Positions 42,053-51,945 of a DNA stretch of 64,000 nucleotides are shown in pieces. The stretch is from the NCBI RefSeq assembly GCF_000020945.1, contig NC_011295.1:62001-126000 (forward strand), written 5' to 3'. The translations under genes were made by a program, and so were the position numbers. Position 1 is the stretch's first letter, and every line of letters starts with the position of its first letter. The notes under the pieces were generated by a model, which saw only the letters and a list, made by a program, of their open reading frames with translations, did no database searches and was not told the DNA's origin. Source of the DNA: Coprothermobacter proteolyticus DSM 5265. Lineage in GTDB: Bacteria > Coprothermobacterota > Coprothermobacteria > Coprothermobacterales > Coprothermobacteraceae.

Positions 42053-42089
42053 GGATCAGGCCCCCTTCTTCAACACTGTGCAGTGTGGT

Positions 42090-42344
42090 CTATTCAAGTG
42101 AGCGTGCCACTTTCCAGTGGTACCAGAATACGGGGAAGCACACTGCCAGATAGACTATGTTTTCTCCCATCATTCTCCAGTTAGAATAAGTGTTGACTTT
42201 TCTGCTTTCGAGATCCAAGATCGGAGGTGGAACAATTATCTCGGAAAGCCTCCACACAATTTGGCCAACGTTGTAGATGATGAAGGCAAGAAGTATGAAT
42301 GACAGGGCATAAAAATAAACCTTCTTCACAGTCCAGCCGTGCAT
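42090..42344 (-). CDS. small two-TM protein, tandem family copy 1, internally shortened
   Basis: 84 residues. Both ends match the other copies (WTVKKVYFYALSFILLAFII and NIVYLAVCFPVFWYHWKVARSLE), but the entire YEDAKxQLLWEKYG...PEEVQxFI segment of about 38 residues is missing, replaced by ILDLESRKVNTYSNW. The frame is intact and GAAGGGGG precedes the ATG, so it is probably expressed. It is the first gene of the unit. Confidence 0.7.
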   Translation of the reverse strand: MHGWTVKKVYFYALSFILLAFIIYNVGQIVWRLSEIIVPPPILDLESRKVNTYSNWRMMGENIVYLAVCFPVFWYHWKVARSLE

Positions 42345-42375
42345 ATCAAGCCCCCTTCGGTAATTTCCAGTATTA

Positions 42376-42381
42376 ATTATA
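42376..42381 (-). promoter_or_regulatory. -10 box of the two-TM family operon
   Basis: TATAAT on the minus strand at 42381-42376, about 30 nt before the first start codon. The -35 region is weak. Confidence 0.45.
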
Positions 42382-42472
42382 GTGCATCTTTACATGAGTA
42401 CTGTAGTTTTTTCTGAAAGAAGACTACTTAACAAAGTTGTACGGATGCTATCGAATAATTGTGAAAAATTAG

Positions 42473-42481
42473 TGGTATAAT
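42473..42481 (+). promoter_or_regulatory. extended -10 of a leaderless pseudopilin gene
   Basis: TG-G-TATAAT (hexamer 42476-42481) ends six bases before ATG 42488. RNA polymerase would start on or next to the A of the start codon. There is no SD. This is the clearest leaderless arrangement in the window. Confidence 0.65.
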
Positions 42482-42487
42482 GTGCGC

Positions 42488-43318
42488 ATGAAAGGGGATA
42501 AAAGTTTCAAGGGTATGACCCTCATAGAAGTGCTTATTAGTTTAGCACTTCTATCGGTGTTGATGGTTGTAGTGCTTTTCACAAGTACTTGGTTGTTCAC
42601 CTTTGTAAAAAATCGGCTTATAGCCCTGCCTAATTATGTCATTGGCTTGTCAAGAGCTTATAGTGCCGTTTACCTTAACGCGCAGGACATCCAGCTGAGC
42701 GCCACCTACAGCGTTGACAAGAACCTTCCGTCTGTGACGCTGTACAAGAAGAGCGGTTCAGACCTGGTGTCCAATACTGTGAATTTCAAAGAATTGATAC
42801 GTGCCGAGGCGTTGTCCACGGCTACAAGTGCCACGGTAACTTTGGAAGTTCAAACAGCTTCGGTGTCCATTCAGCAGCCAGCTGACAATAAATTCTTGCT
42901 GTTACTTTACCTCAGCATACCTTCTTCTGACGGCAGAAGGTTCGATAATACCGTGGTCATCAAAAAACTGGTGAATGCCGCGCCAGTGCCAGAGAGTTTT
43001 ACGCGGAACGGCAATAACGTCATAGTCGACCTTTATTATCCTGCCTTGGGGTTTGGTGTTAGGCCTACGGGTTCTTCTGATTTGCAGCTGGTGACTGACA
43101 CCAGTACTATTACAACGGTTATTGACAGCAGCGGAGTTCGTTCAACCGCCACGGCAATGCTCACAGGCACAACTACCAAACTGGGACCCAACGTTTATCA
43201 AGCGTTGTTCATAGAGTCAACTGCGACGCAACCTGAGTTTATCACGTTGCCACCACTTATTGGGGTCGATGGCACACCTTGTGAAGACGTTACTGTAAAG
43301 GTGGTGGCAAGCCCATGA
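42488..43318 (+). CDS. type IV pilin-like/pseudopilin protein (PilW/GspJ-like)
   Basis: 276 residues with a class III (prepilin) signal: a short basic leader, then MTLIEVLISLALLSVLMVVVLF, with Glu at +5 of the hydrophobic segment after FKG. The C-terminal domain of about 240 residues is beta-rich and unrecognised. The mature protein would be cut by a prepilin peptidase and join a pilus or type II-like pseudopilus. Gene order with a PilX/GspK-like protein and another prepilin fits a minor-pilin set. No assembly ATPase, platform or peptidase gene is nearby. It overlaps the next gene by 4 bp. Confidence 0.75.
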   Translation: MKGDKSFKGMTLIEVLISLALLSVLMVVVLFTSTWLFTFVKNRLIALPNYVIGLSRAYSAVYLNAQDIQLSATYSVDKNLPSVTLYKKSGSDLVSNTVNFKELIRAEALSTATSATVTLEVQTASVSIQQPADNKFLLLLYLSIPSSDGRRFDNTVVIKKLVNAAPVPESFTRNGNNVIVDLYYPALGFGVRPTGSSDLQLVTDTSTITTVIDSSGVRSTATAMLTGTTTKLGPNVYQALFIESTATQPEFITLPPLIGVDGTPCEDVTVKVVASP

Positions 43319-43791
43319 AAAAAGGCATTGCACTGATAACAGTTTTAGCTTTTGTTCTCATACTTAGTTTACTCATGGTGCCTCTGTATGTGTCTGTTTT
43401 GGGGATGACCTCCACACTGCGCAGTATTCAGGTCTTGCCTGCTAAACACGAGGCTTTTGCTGCTGGACTCAATGTGGTCCGTGTGCTCATCGTAAATGCT
43501 CAAGATATGGAAACCAGTACTACTATTGAGCTTGCACAAGGCCCAATCGTAGTGACTGCTAGTTTAGCAAGATCTTTTGACAGTGATTTATCGCTTCAAG
43601 ATGAGATAGATTGCGAAGGCACAGCAAGTCCTGTTGTGAAAATGAGAATGTGTAGTGCTGTTAACTACTGGGATGTCACAGTGCACTTTAAGGATAACTA
43701 CGTGCTTACCGGAACAGCAGTGCAGTACGTGATGTTCCAGCCTGACAAGGATTATGTGTATTTACTGGATTTTAAGGAGAAAAGGGAGTGA
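43315..43791 (+). CDS. PilX/GspK-like minor pseudopilin
   Basis: 158 residues. The N-terminus KKGIALITVLAFVLILSLLMVPLYVSVLG is like PilX/GspK proteins: G followed by a hydrophobic helix, without Glu at +5 (GIALIT). This variant is typical of the tip-initiating minor pilin. The rest is a small beta domain with two Cys (DCEG and RMCS). The ATG overlaps the preceding stop (ATGA). It is in one operon with the flanking pseudopilins. Confidence 0.65.
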   Translation: MKKGIALITVLAFVLILSLLMVPLYVSVLGMTSTLRSIQVLPAKHEAFAAGLNVVRVLIVNAQDMETSTTIELAQGPIVVTASLARSFDSDLSLQDEIDCEGTASPVVKMRMCSAVNYWDVTVHFKDNYVLTGTAVQYVMFQPDKDYVYLLDFKEKRE

Positions 43792-43796
43792 GCGGC

Positions 43797-45185
43797 ATGC
43801 GTAGAAAAATGAAAGGTTTCACCCTCTTGGAAGTGGTCATTGCTCTTGTCATAGTCGCCATTTTAGCTGCGGGTACATTACCTGCTTTGTCAAACATCAA
43901 TAAGCAATCATTCCAAACAGAGATAGACCTTAACTTGCCCTCAGTTGGCCAAGCTGCTCTGAATGGCCAGAGTTCAGCCACAAGCCTTTATGCTGATTTG
44001 ACTGATACTACCACAAGAAGTGTTTCTTTGCTTACTAACGAGCTTGTCAAACACAGTGCCACAGTCAGCAGTAAGGGTTACACCTATGCCATTGACACGC
44101 TCTATGCCGACGTGGGAGTGGGACTGGGAAGTCTGGGTGCTGGTTCACCATTTAAAGAAGGCGACACCGCCTCCCACGAGGACACTAGTACTACGCCGGT
44201 AATTATCACACCAACGACGACACATACTGAGCCTACGCTCGGAAGTGCGAATCTTCTTGACTGGGAAGTATGTTCTGACAAGGATAACCAAAATGAGGAT
44301 GAGCATACCTATGGCCCTGGTTACGTGCAAGTTAATTCTAATGGTGACGGTTTTATTGACTATGGCCTTACTTTCCCAGTGCAATCTAGTGCATCGGATG
44401 ACAACTATGTAATAGTTGCCATACCCGGGAACACTAAACTGCAAAAAAGCTGCGATAAAGATTGCAAGCATGTAGACTGGAGCTTTGTTGCTTTTCTTAA
44501 TAAGACGACAACATCTTCCATTGAAAATAAAGTTTGCAAGCCCAAGAGTAATGAGAACGGAATCGCTAAGCTTCTTAGTACTAGTACTTCAATCCAAGAG
44601 ACTGAATTGACTGCAACTGAAAGTGGGCAAGGGAATGGAGGCAGCTATTACTTCCCTAACGGGACTGCATCAACCGCAAGCATAATTTACAAGTACAAGT
44701 TTGTAGCTAAAATAGAAAAGAAACTATACTGGAGTATGCACTTTGTTATAAAGTTCATGGACGGTACACCTCTCCAAAACCAATGGGTTCGCATTTACAT
44801 ACCTAATAGTTCAGGAGAAGTCACAACTGAAATTCCTGCCGTTATCGGAGAGGAAACAGCCACCACTACCACCTATGGGCGTGCGAAAATTCCTGTATCT
44901 TATGACGCTCCAAGTGGGTTACTCGCTTGGGATTCCATAACCTTTGATTTGTCCGAAAACGCTTCAGTGACGGTTAAAGTCAAGACTGATTCCATGAGTG
45001 ACAGCGAGGCTTACGTGTTCCACGCCACTGGCCCTGCGAGCCAAATTAAAATCAGCCTTAGGCAGTACAACTTGCCCCCTGAAGATTTGAGCATTACTTT
45101 CTATATAGCCCCTATCGACAATACAAAGCCCGCAACCGTAAACAATGTTCAGGTTTCCTATTGGACCGCTGCAACAAGCCCATGA
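43797..45185 (+). CDS. type IV pilin-like/pseudopilin protein with large C-terminal domain
   Basis: 462 residues. Prepilin motif KMKGFTLLEVVIALVIVAILAAG, with G/F cleavage site and Glu +5, is standard. The remaining 430 residues are large for a minor pilin and contain Thr/Ser-rich linkers, Cys-bearing segments (CSDKDNQNEDEHTYGPG, KSCDKDCKHVDW) and a final beta domain. Acidic D/N-rich DKDNQNEDE could bind Ca2+. ATG 43797 follows GGGAG at 8 nt; the frame is open to 43788. It may be an adhesive tip subunit. Confidence 0.72.
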   Translation: MRRKMKGFTLLEVVIALVIVAILAAGTLPALSNINKQSFQTEIDLNLPSVGQAALNGQSSATSLYADLTDTTTRSVSLLTNELVKHSATVSSKGYTYAIDTLYADVGVGLGSLGAGSPFKEGDTASHEDTSTTPVIITPTTTHTEPTLGSANLLDWEVCSDKDNQNEDEHTYGPGYVQVNSNGDGFIDYGLTFPVQSSASDDNYVIVAIPGNTKLQKSCDKDCKHVDWSFVAFLNKTTTSSIENKVCKPKSNENGIAKLLSTSTSIQETELTATESGQGNGGSYYFPNGTASTASIIYKYKFVAKIEKKLYWSMHFVIKFMDGTPLQNQWVRIYIPNSSGEVTTEIPAVIGEETATTTTYGRAKIPVSYDAPSGLLAWDSITFDLSENASVTVKVKTDSMSDSEAYVFHATGPASQIKISLRQYNLPPEDLSITFYIAPIDNTKPATVNNVQVSYWTAATSP

Positions 45186-45226
45186 GGCCATGAGGTAGCG
45201 AAGACTGAAGCGATGTTTTAGAATTT

Positions 45227-45275
45227 AAGTACGTGTGGCATCTGGCATATCGATAAATGCTTGCCAGCCGTACTT
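45227..45275 (+). other. imperfect hairpin between pseudopilin operon and cheW
   Basis: AAGTACG (45227-45233) pairs with CGTACTT (45269-45275). Within it TGGCA pairs with TGCCA and GCAT with ATGC. It is followed by TTGGCTTTTGG, a weak T-run. It could be the terminator of the pseudopilin genes or a leader element of cheW. Confidence 0.5.
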
Positions 45276-45298
45276 GGCTTTTGGGGAGGTGCTTTTAA

Positions 45299-45721
45299 GT
45301 GCGTTACATAACTTACGATTTGGGCGAAAGGGTTTATGCCAGTGAACTGCTTAGTGTGAAAGAGATCGTGCTAAAGGAGGAACTTAGATCCATACCAGGT
45401 GCTCAGCCTTGGCTGCTGGGTGTGATGGCCTTAAGGGGGCAACTTTTACCCGTAATTGATCTGGGTTTTAGGCTTCAAGGTAGGCCGAGCCAGGGTGACA
45501 AGGTACTGGTTTTGGATAGCGAGCGGCCTGTGGGCTTCTTGGTGGACGATGTGAGGAACATTGAAGATGTGGGAGAGCTAAAGCCACTTCCACTGGAGCT
45601 ACCTGACAACGTGAAGCGTTTTTTAGTGGGTAGCTTCTTTCATGGTGGAGACATTGTGCTCGTGCTTGACCTTAAAAAAGTGCTCACTGAACAGGAGTTA
45701 TCTGAGGTTACTGCTCCATAA
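45299..45721 (+). CDS. cheW: chemotaxis coupling protein CheW
   Basis: 140-residue scaffold that links chemoreceptor tips to the CheA kinase. The CheW core is clear: YITYDLGERVYASELLSVKEIV, IPGAQPWLLGVMALRGQLLPVIDLGFRLQG, KVLVLDSERPVGFLVDDVRNIEDV. The GTG start lies 8 nt after GGGGAGGT. cheA is not in the window; a chemoreceptor is encoded at 30033. Its last 14 bp overlap the end of the convergent diguanylate cyclase gene. Confidence 0.88.
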   Translation: MRYITYDLGERVYASELLSVKEIVLKEELRSIPGAQPWLLGVMALRGQLLPVIDLGFRLQGRPSQGDKVLVLDSERPVGFLVDDVRNIEDVGELKPLPLELPDNVKRFLVGSFFHGGDIVLVLDLKKVLTEQELSEVTAP

Positions 45722-48700
45722 TGTGGTTTTTCTTTCTTGTTTTTGCCAAGTAGGTGCGCTGGTCTGCTAAGTCAACTAATTGTTCTACGGAGTTTACTTC
45801 AGAGACTGATGAGGCGCCAATACTGGCTGTGACTGGTTTTCCTAAAGATGTGATGCATGATGATATCTGATTGCTTAGCCGCCGAGATATGGTGGCAGCT
45901 TCTTCCTCGTCCGTGTCAGGCAAAATAACAAGGAACTCATCGCCTCCCCATCTTATGGCAACATCGGTTGCTCTGAGCGACGAACGTAACAGCTTTGAGA
46001 ATTCCATGAGGACTTTGTCACCCATTTCGTGTCCAAAGGAATCATTCACCTGTTTGAAGCCGTCCAAATCTAAAAAGAGAATACTAAACTGTGGACCACC
46101 GCGCAGGTATAGTTCCCATTCTTCTGTTAGACGCTGGTTTCCATAGGTTCTGTTGAACAAACCAGTAAGAGAATCCTGCATTCCAAAGAGTTTTGTATTA
46201 AGCTCCTCAAGACTGTAACTAAGTAAATCAAGAACCTGCGGTGCCAGAGGATCGTTTAGTGTGCTGTACCACACCCTGATGTGAATTACAGAGCCCTTTT
46301 CTATGAAATTCTGACTTCTTTTCGCAATGCGGTGGTCGCCAACTTCCAGGTTCAGTGTTCCACTTTCAATTTTTGCAAAATAGTCATGGCCAAAATAAGA
46401 TTGGAAGATGTAACTCAGTGCCCCTGCGAGCTGCTGCACGTTAGTAATCTCCTGCAAGTTTAGGTGCCAACTTAGCAAGCTGCTCCATTGGGACACAGCG
46501 GCAATGCTTTGGTAGGTTTTCTGCCAAAATGAAGTAAGCTGAGGGTAGTCCAGTGCACGAACCTCCTGGAGTATCCAATCTGCCATGGTTTTAAGCATGG
46601 TTTTATCAGTATTTTCACACACACTTTTAAAGATGACTATGCCCAAGTTGGACATGGAAAGACGTTCCCAGCGCCGCCACAATCTGAGCATGTAGCGAAA
46701 GGCGTTTGAGCAGTTATCAGGACTAATGGCAAGCATCTTCAAGGATTCGCCTAGTGGGGTTGAAGGAAGTTGTCCAAGCAACTGCGTGGGTATGGGATTC
46801 CAATGCACCATTAGCAGAACAGAAACCAATGCGGCAGTATCTATTCCTTCGTCCACATGCTCCATACAACGGCTAAGTAAGGAAGCAATGTCTCCCTTTT
46901 CTACTTCTCGTCCTTCAAGCAGTCTTAGGTAAGTCCACAAGATCTTTGTGTTCAGCTCTTCCACTTCTAAAGTTGCATTCTTTGACGCCAGAATGAGAAA
47001 CCACTCAGCCAAATTGAAATCCAGTACGCTGATATAGTGCTCTGCCAGTGTCATGTAACCGCTGTGCCTGTATGTGGAGGACAGTAGAACTCTGGTAGTT
47101 TCTTCGAGTTCCCTGATGTATTTCTGCAGTGTTCCTCTGGACATGAATTCTTGCAGACTGGTAAGTAGCGTTTGCCAAAAGCCTTGTTGTCCTACACTGG
47201 ATAGGGTGGGTATCAAATTTTCCAAGCTTTCCTTGCTTTCCAAAATGGTTTTTGTGCCACTAAGGATGGTTTTTATGGCAACCTCATTAATAACTGGTCT
47301 TGCAAAAATCTCCAAGCGTGGGGTTCCTTGAAGCACCTTAATAGACTCCTGATAGAGCTCAACGGCATCTTCATATTTCAAGGAGTATTCCAAGGAAACG
47401 CCTACAGCATTAAGAAAAGCGCCCCAGTGCAGTATGGGGACTCTTACGTGGCTCGAGGCTAATCTCACGTAGTAGTCGTACATTTTTCGAGGTTCGTTTA
47501 TTGTGTCTATGATGTAAGGGGCTAAGTCTGATAGCATGCCAGGCCAGTAAAACGAACTCACGTTTTCAATGTGGTTTAAGAGAAAATCTCCAAGCTTGCG
47601 GGCTTCTTCGTCCATACCCAAAAGTACATATAGCCGCACCTTGTACGCCTGATCAAACAGCGTTGGAGACTTAATCTGCTCAAGTATGGAAAGAGCTTCC
47701 TTGTATTTTCCCTGCGAGTAATAAATGTTTGCTAGTTTGCGTTTTGCACCATTCAATTCTGGAAATAGCTCCAGTGCTTTCTCCAGAATGAAAGCTGCTT
47801 GAGGATAGCTGTATTCCTTTCTTGATGCCATGAGAAGCGCAAAAGCTTCACTACGCTTTTCCTTTCCATTAGCAAATAGATGTGCAATGCGTGTCCAGTA
47901 TGTGGGCATGTTCAGTTTGCTTAATTCTTTTGCCCACCAAACATGGACATGATTTTTGTCAAGCCCGCTCATCTGCCAAACCGTATCTTTTACTTCAGGC
48001 GAAAGAAAGCGGTACTGCGGCTCTTCTTCAATGATGAGCGGAGAATCTAGTAACGAATACTCACTCTCAAGGATGATTTCTTCAACTATTCTTTTACTTA
48101 ATGGGCTGAACCAAAGGTCACCTGCGCATAGATGGGCTAAGGCGCTAAACAGCTTTGGATTTTTCTCCTTTTCCATGGCCACAATTTGCTGCAAGCTCTC
48201 AGCGTGTTGTTCTTTGAGCAGCTGTGCATTGAACAGATTTCCCCTAGACATTTCCACGAGTTTCTGGGCATCTGAGTAGCTCAAATCATTCCAGACTTCT
48301 ATGAACTGCTGTAGAGCATCTTCACGTTCATGCTCTGGGTCACGCATAGGAACCACAGGGTAGCCCAGCTCTTTGAAAACATCTGTGGAGGTAGATGTGG
48401 CAACAATTATTATACCTTCCTTTGGTAGTTCACGCAACACATATTTTACTGAGTCGTCCAGCTCGGTAGGATCCAGCTGGTCTAAAAGCAGAGCCTTTAT
48501 GCGGAACTCCTCCAAAAGTGTGAGTGTGCTAAGCAGTATGTCTCTGTTTATGGCTTGAGTGTCCACCAAGTAATTTGGTTTTACCGCTAGTGAAACTGGT
48601 ACTTCATCTGCGGAGATGTATCTTAAAAATGTTGACCACGACTTTTCATCTAGGCGAGTTGCTTGATCCCAGTTTGAAGAAAGTATGCTCCAATAGAGCT

Positions 48701-48869
48701 CTCCAAGGGGCATTCGAAACGAGTGTATGTGAATGTAGAAACTGCGCTCCAACCGTCGTCGCAAACCCTTTAACAGAAACGTTTTCCCACTGCCATGTTG
48801 TCCCCAGACGCCTAAGCGATTTCTTATGATGCTTCCTAAAACCTGACTAAGCTTTTCATCGTACCACAT
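45708..48869 (-). CDS. STAND-type ATPase with TPR-like region and C-terminal GGDEF diguanylate cyclase
   Basis: Cytoplasmic signalling protein of 1053 residues. An N-terminal P-loop ATPase has Walker A GQHGSGKTF (about 24-32) and Walker B KALLLDQLDP (about 134), in the manner of MalT/LuxR-type STAND proteins. A long helical-repeat region (about 340-860; KRKLANIYYSQGKYKEALSILEQI) fits tetratricopeptide sensors. The C-terminus is a GGDEF domain: DSLTGLFNRTYGNQRL, LDLDGFKQVNDSFGHEMGD, and RWGGDEFLVILPDTDEE with GGDEF at 975-979. RATD five residues before it fits the c-di-GMP inhibitory I-site. It probably makes c-di-GMP when the ATPase is triggered. Usual STAND proteins end in a DNA-binding domain instead. 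Confidence 0.85.
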   Translation of the reverse strand: MWYDEKLSQVLGSIIRNRLGVWGQHGSGKTFLLKGLRRRLERSFYIHIHSFRMPLGELYWSILSSNWDQATRLDEKSWSTFLRYISADEVPVSLAVKPNYLVDTQAINRDILLSTLTLLEEFRIKALLLDQLDPTELDDSVKYVLRELPKEGIIIVATSTSTDVFKELGYPVVPMRDPEHEREDALQQFIEVWNDLSYSDAQKLVEMSRGNLFNAQLLKEQHAESLQQIVAMEKEKNPKLFSALAHLCAGDLWFSPLSKRIVEEIILESEYSLLDSPLIIEEEPQYRFLSPEVKDTVWQMSGLDKNHVHVWWAKELSKLNMPTYWTRIAHLFANGKEKRSEAFALLMASRKEYSYPQAAFILEKALELFPELNGAKRKLANIYYSQGKYKEALSILEQIKSPTLFDQAYKVRLYVLLGMDEEARKLGDFLLNHIENVSSFYWPGMLSDLAPYIIDTINEPRKMYDYYVRLASSHVRVPILHWGAFLNAVGVSLEYSLKYEDAVELYQESIKVLQGTPRLEIFARPVINEVAIKTILSGTKTILESKESLENLIPTLSSVGQQGFWQTLLTSLQEFMSRGTLQKYIRELEETTRVLLSSTYRHSGYMTLAEHYISVLDFNLAEWFLILASKNATLEVEELNTKILWTYLRLLEGREVEKGDIASLLSRCMEHVDEGIDTAALVSVLLMVHWNPIPTQLLGQLPSTPLGESLKMLAISPDNCSNAFRYMLRLWRRWERLSMSNLGIVIFKSVCENTDKTMLKTMADWILQEVRALDYPQLTSFWQKTYQSIAAVSQWSSLLSWHLNLQEITNVQQLAGALSYIFQSYFGHDYFAKIESGTLNLEVGDHRIAKRSQNFIEKGSVIHIRVWYSTLNDPLAPQVLDLLSYSLEELNTKLFGMQDSLTGLFNRTYGNQRLTEEWELYLRGGPQFSILFLDLDGFKQVNDSFGHEMGDKVLMEFSKLLRSSLRATDVAIRWGGDEFLVILPDTDEEEAATISRRLSNQISSCITSLGKPVTASIGASSVSEVNSVEQLVDLADQRTYLAKTRKKNHIMEQ

Positions 48870-48961
48870 TTAACGATACCGTCCTTTTTATTATGCCCCT
48901 CTTGAATATATTAGCTCCATTTTTGTGATAAAAATAAATGGAGTTCACCCATCTTCGTTCT

Positions 48962-50341
48962 CTACGGAGCCACGCTTGCCTCTTTTGCGACGTCCGCATG
49001 TTCCTCTGTTCCCACTTCACTAAGAACTGCCGCGATGGAGGACGGTTCGTCTGTTAGATCGTAATGCCGTTTTAACATGGCTATACGCTTTATTGATTCA
49101 TTGATGCGCTCTTCACTGATTTGACCAGTTTTAACTGCATGTACCAAAGCATTTATTGCTTGTTTTTGCTCGTCAAGACTGTGGCAAATAAGCACCATGT
49201 CAGCACCGGCTTGCACAGCCTTTATCGCAGCATCACCAACACTGTAGTGTTTGGTTATGGCTTCCATGTGCAAATCGTCGGTAATGACTACGCCTGAAAA
49301 CCCAAGCTCGTTTCTTAGAATATCAGAGATAAACACTTCCGAGAGTGATGCCGGGAGGCCTGATGGATCTACATTCGCAAACTTTATGTGAGCTACCATG
49401 ACCACACTTGCACCGTTCTGTATTGCCTTCTCGAAAGGCAAAAGTTCAAAGGAGCGAAGGTGAGGCAGTGTTGCGTTGGAAACTGGTAGTTCCTGATGTG
49501 AATCCACCGATGTATCACCGTGCCCCGGAAAATGTTTTACCACTGGTATGACGCCTGAGGAAGAGATGCCCTTCATGGTGGCAACTCCTAAAGTGGAAAC
49601 CAAGTCGGGGTTACTTCCGAAAGAGCGGTCGCCAATCACTTTGTTTTGTGGGTTAGTAACCACATCAAGAACCGGCGCAAAATCCATGTTGAAACCGTAA
49701 GCCTTCATTTCTGTACCTAGAATGCTTCCTATTTGGTAGCTCAGTGTAGCCGAGTTCCTTTTACCTATGATTAGATTGGAAGGGAACTTTGTTGCTCTGG
49801 AGGGTAAACGAGAAATGCGGCCTCCCTCTTGATCTGTAGATATGAGAATAGGTAACTTATTGCCTTCATTTAGAGCTTTTATGCCGTTCAGTAGTGCGAG
49901 AAGTTGTTTGTCGTCTTGTATGTTTTCCGAAAAAAGAATAACGCCACCTACGTGGTAGTCATGTACAAGCGTGATGAGGTCAGCAGATACGTTCGTGCCC
50001 GTGAAACTGACAATGAACATTTGGCCAATTTTCTCCTGCAAATCCATATTCGCAATGATGGAATCAATAACATCGTTCTGAGTGTTTTGGTTTACCGCCG
50101 TTGTTGGAGTAACGTCCGTACCAGATTGAGTTGGCGTCAACACACCTATAGATGTGCTTTGATTATCGTTTTGCTCAGCGTTTGAACTTGTGGAGGTGTT
50201 AGTGTTTTCCCAAGCGTACGGCATGGAACCCCAGTTCAAACCGGCCCAAAACGCCCCAGTGAAAATGAGAATGACAGCAATTATAGCAAAGACATGAGGG
50301 ATGGCATTACTTCTCTTTTTACTTCTTCTGCGTAGGTTTAT
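48962..50341 (-). CDS. glycoside hydrolase family 3, beta-N-acetylhexosaminidase (NagZ-like), membrane anchored
   Basis: Cuts beta-1,4-linked N-acetylglucosamine, as in cell-wall recycling. KHFPGHGDTSVDSHQELP carries the NagZ His/Asp dyad and SGVVITDDLHMEAI the nucleophile Asp. DQEGGRISRLP and DFAPVLDV are family motifs. The first ordinary start (TTG 50239) would give 425 residues beginning in mid-sequence. The same frame stays open upstream and encodes RRRSKKRSNAIPHVFAIIAV and a complete membrane helix, with AAGGAAG at 50356-50350 placed 8 nt before an ATA codon at 50341. Initiation at ATA (459 residues) is therefore proposed; this is unusual and needs proof. A Ser/Thr/Asn-rich linker joins anchor and enzyme. 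Confidence 0.8.
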   Translation of the reverse strand: MNLRRRSKKRSNAIPHVFAIIAVILIFTGAFWAGLNWGSMPYAWENTNTSTSSNAEQNDNQSTSIGVLTPTQSGTDVTPTTAVNQNTQNDVIDSIIANMDLQEKIGQMFIVSFTGTNVSADLITLVHDYHVGGVILFSENIQDDKQLLALLNGIKALNEGNKLPILISTDQEGGRISRLPSRATKFPSNLIIGKRNSATLSYQIGSILGTEMKAYGFNMDFAPVLDVVTNPQNKVIGDRSFGSNPDLVSTLGVATMKGISSSGVIPVVKHFPGHGDTSVDSHQELPVSNATLPHLRSFELLPFEKAIQNGASVVMVAHIKFANVDPSGLPASLSEVFISDILRNELGFSGVVITDDLHMEAITKHYSVGDAAIKAVQAGADMVLICHSLDEQKQAINALVHAVKTGQISEERINESIKRIAMLKRHYDLTDEPSSIAAVLSEVGTEEHADVAKEASVAP

Positions 50342-50390
50342 GCAATTTTCTTCCTTTCTTCAACACTTCTACTGATGTGTTTAATTCTAA

Positions 50391-51938
<1,548 letters not shown>

Positions 51939-51945
51939 CGTTGCC

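Noticed and set aside
45236-45252. TGGCATCTGGCATATC upstream of cheW, considered as a sigma-54 site
   Set aside because: The second half lacks TTGC at the right distance; the bases are better explained by the hairpin at 45227-45275.
48962-50239. GH3 gene starting at TTG 50239 as a secreted protein with no signal
   Set aside because: This would leave an extracellular-type enzyme without export signal, although a complete anchor helix is encoded directly upstream in frame; the longer version was preferred with reservations about its ATA start.
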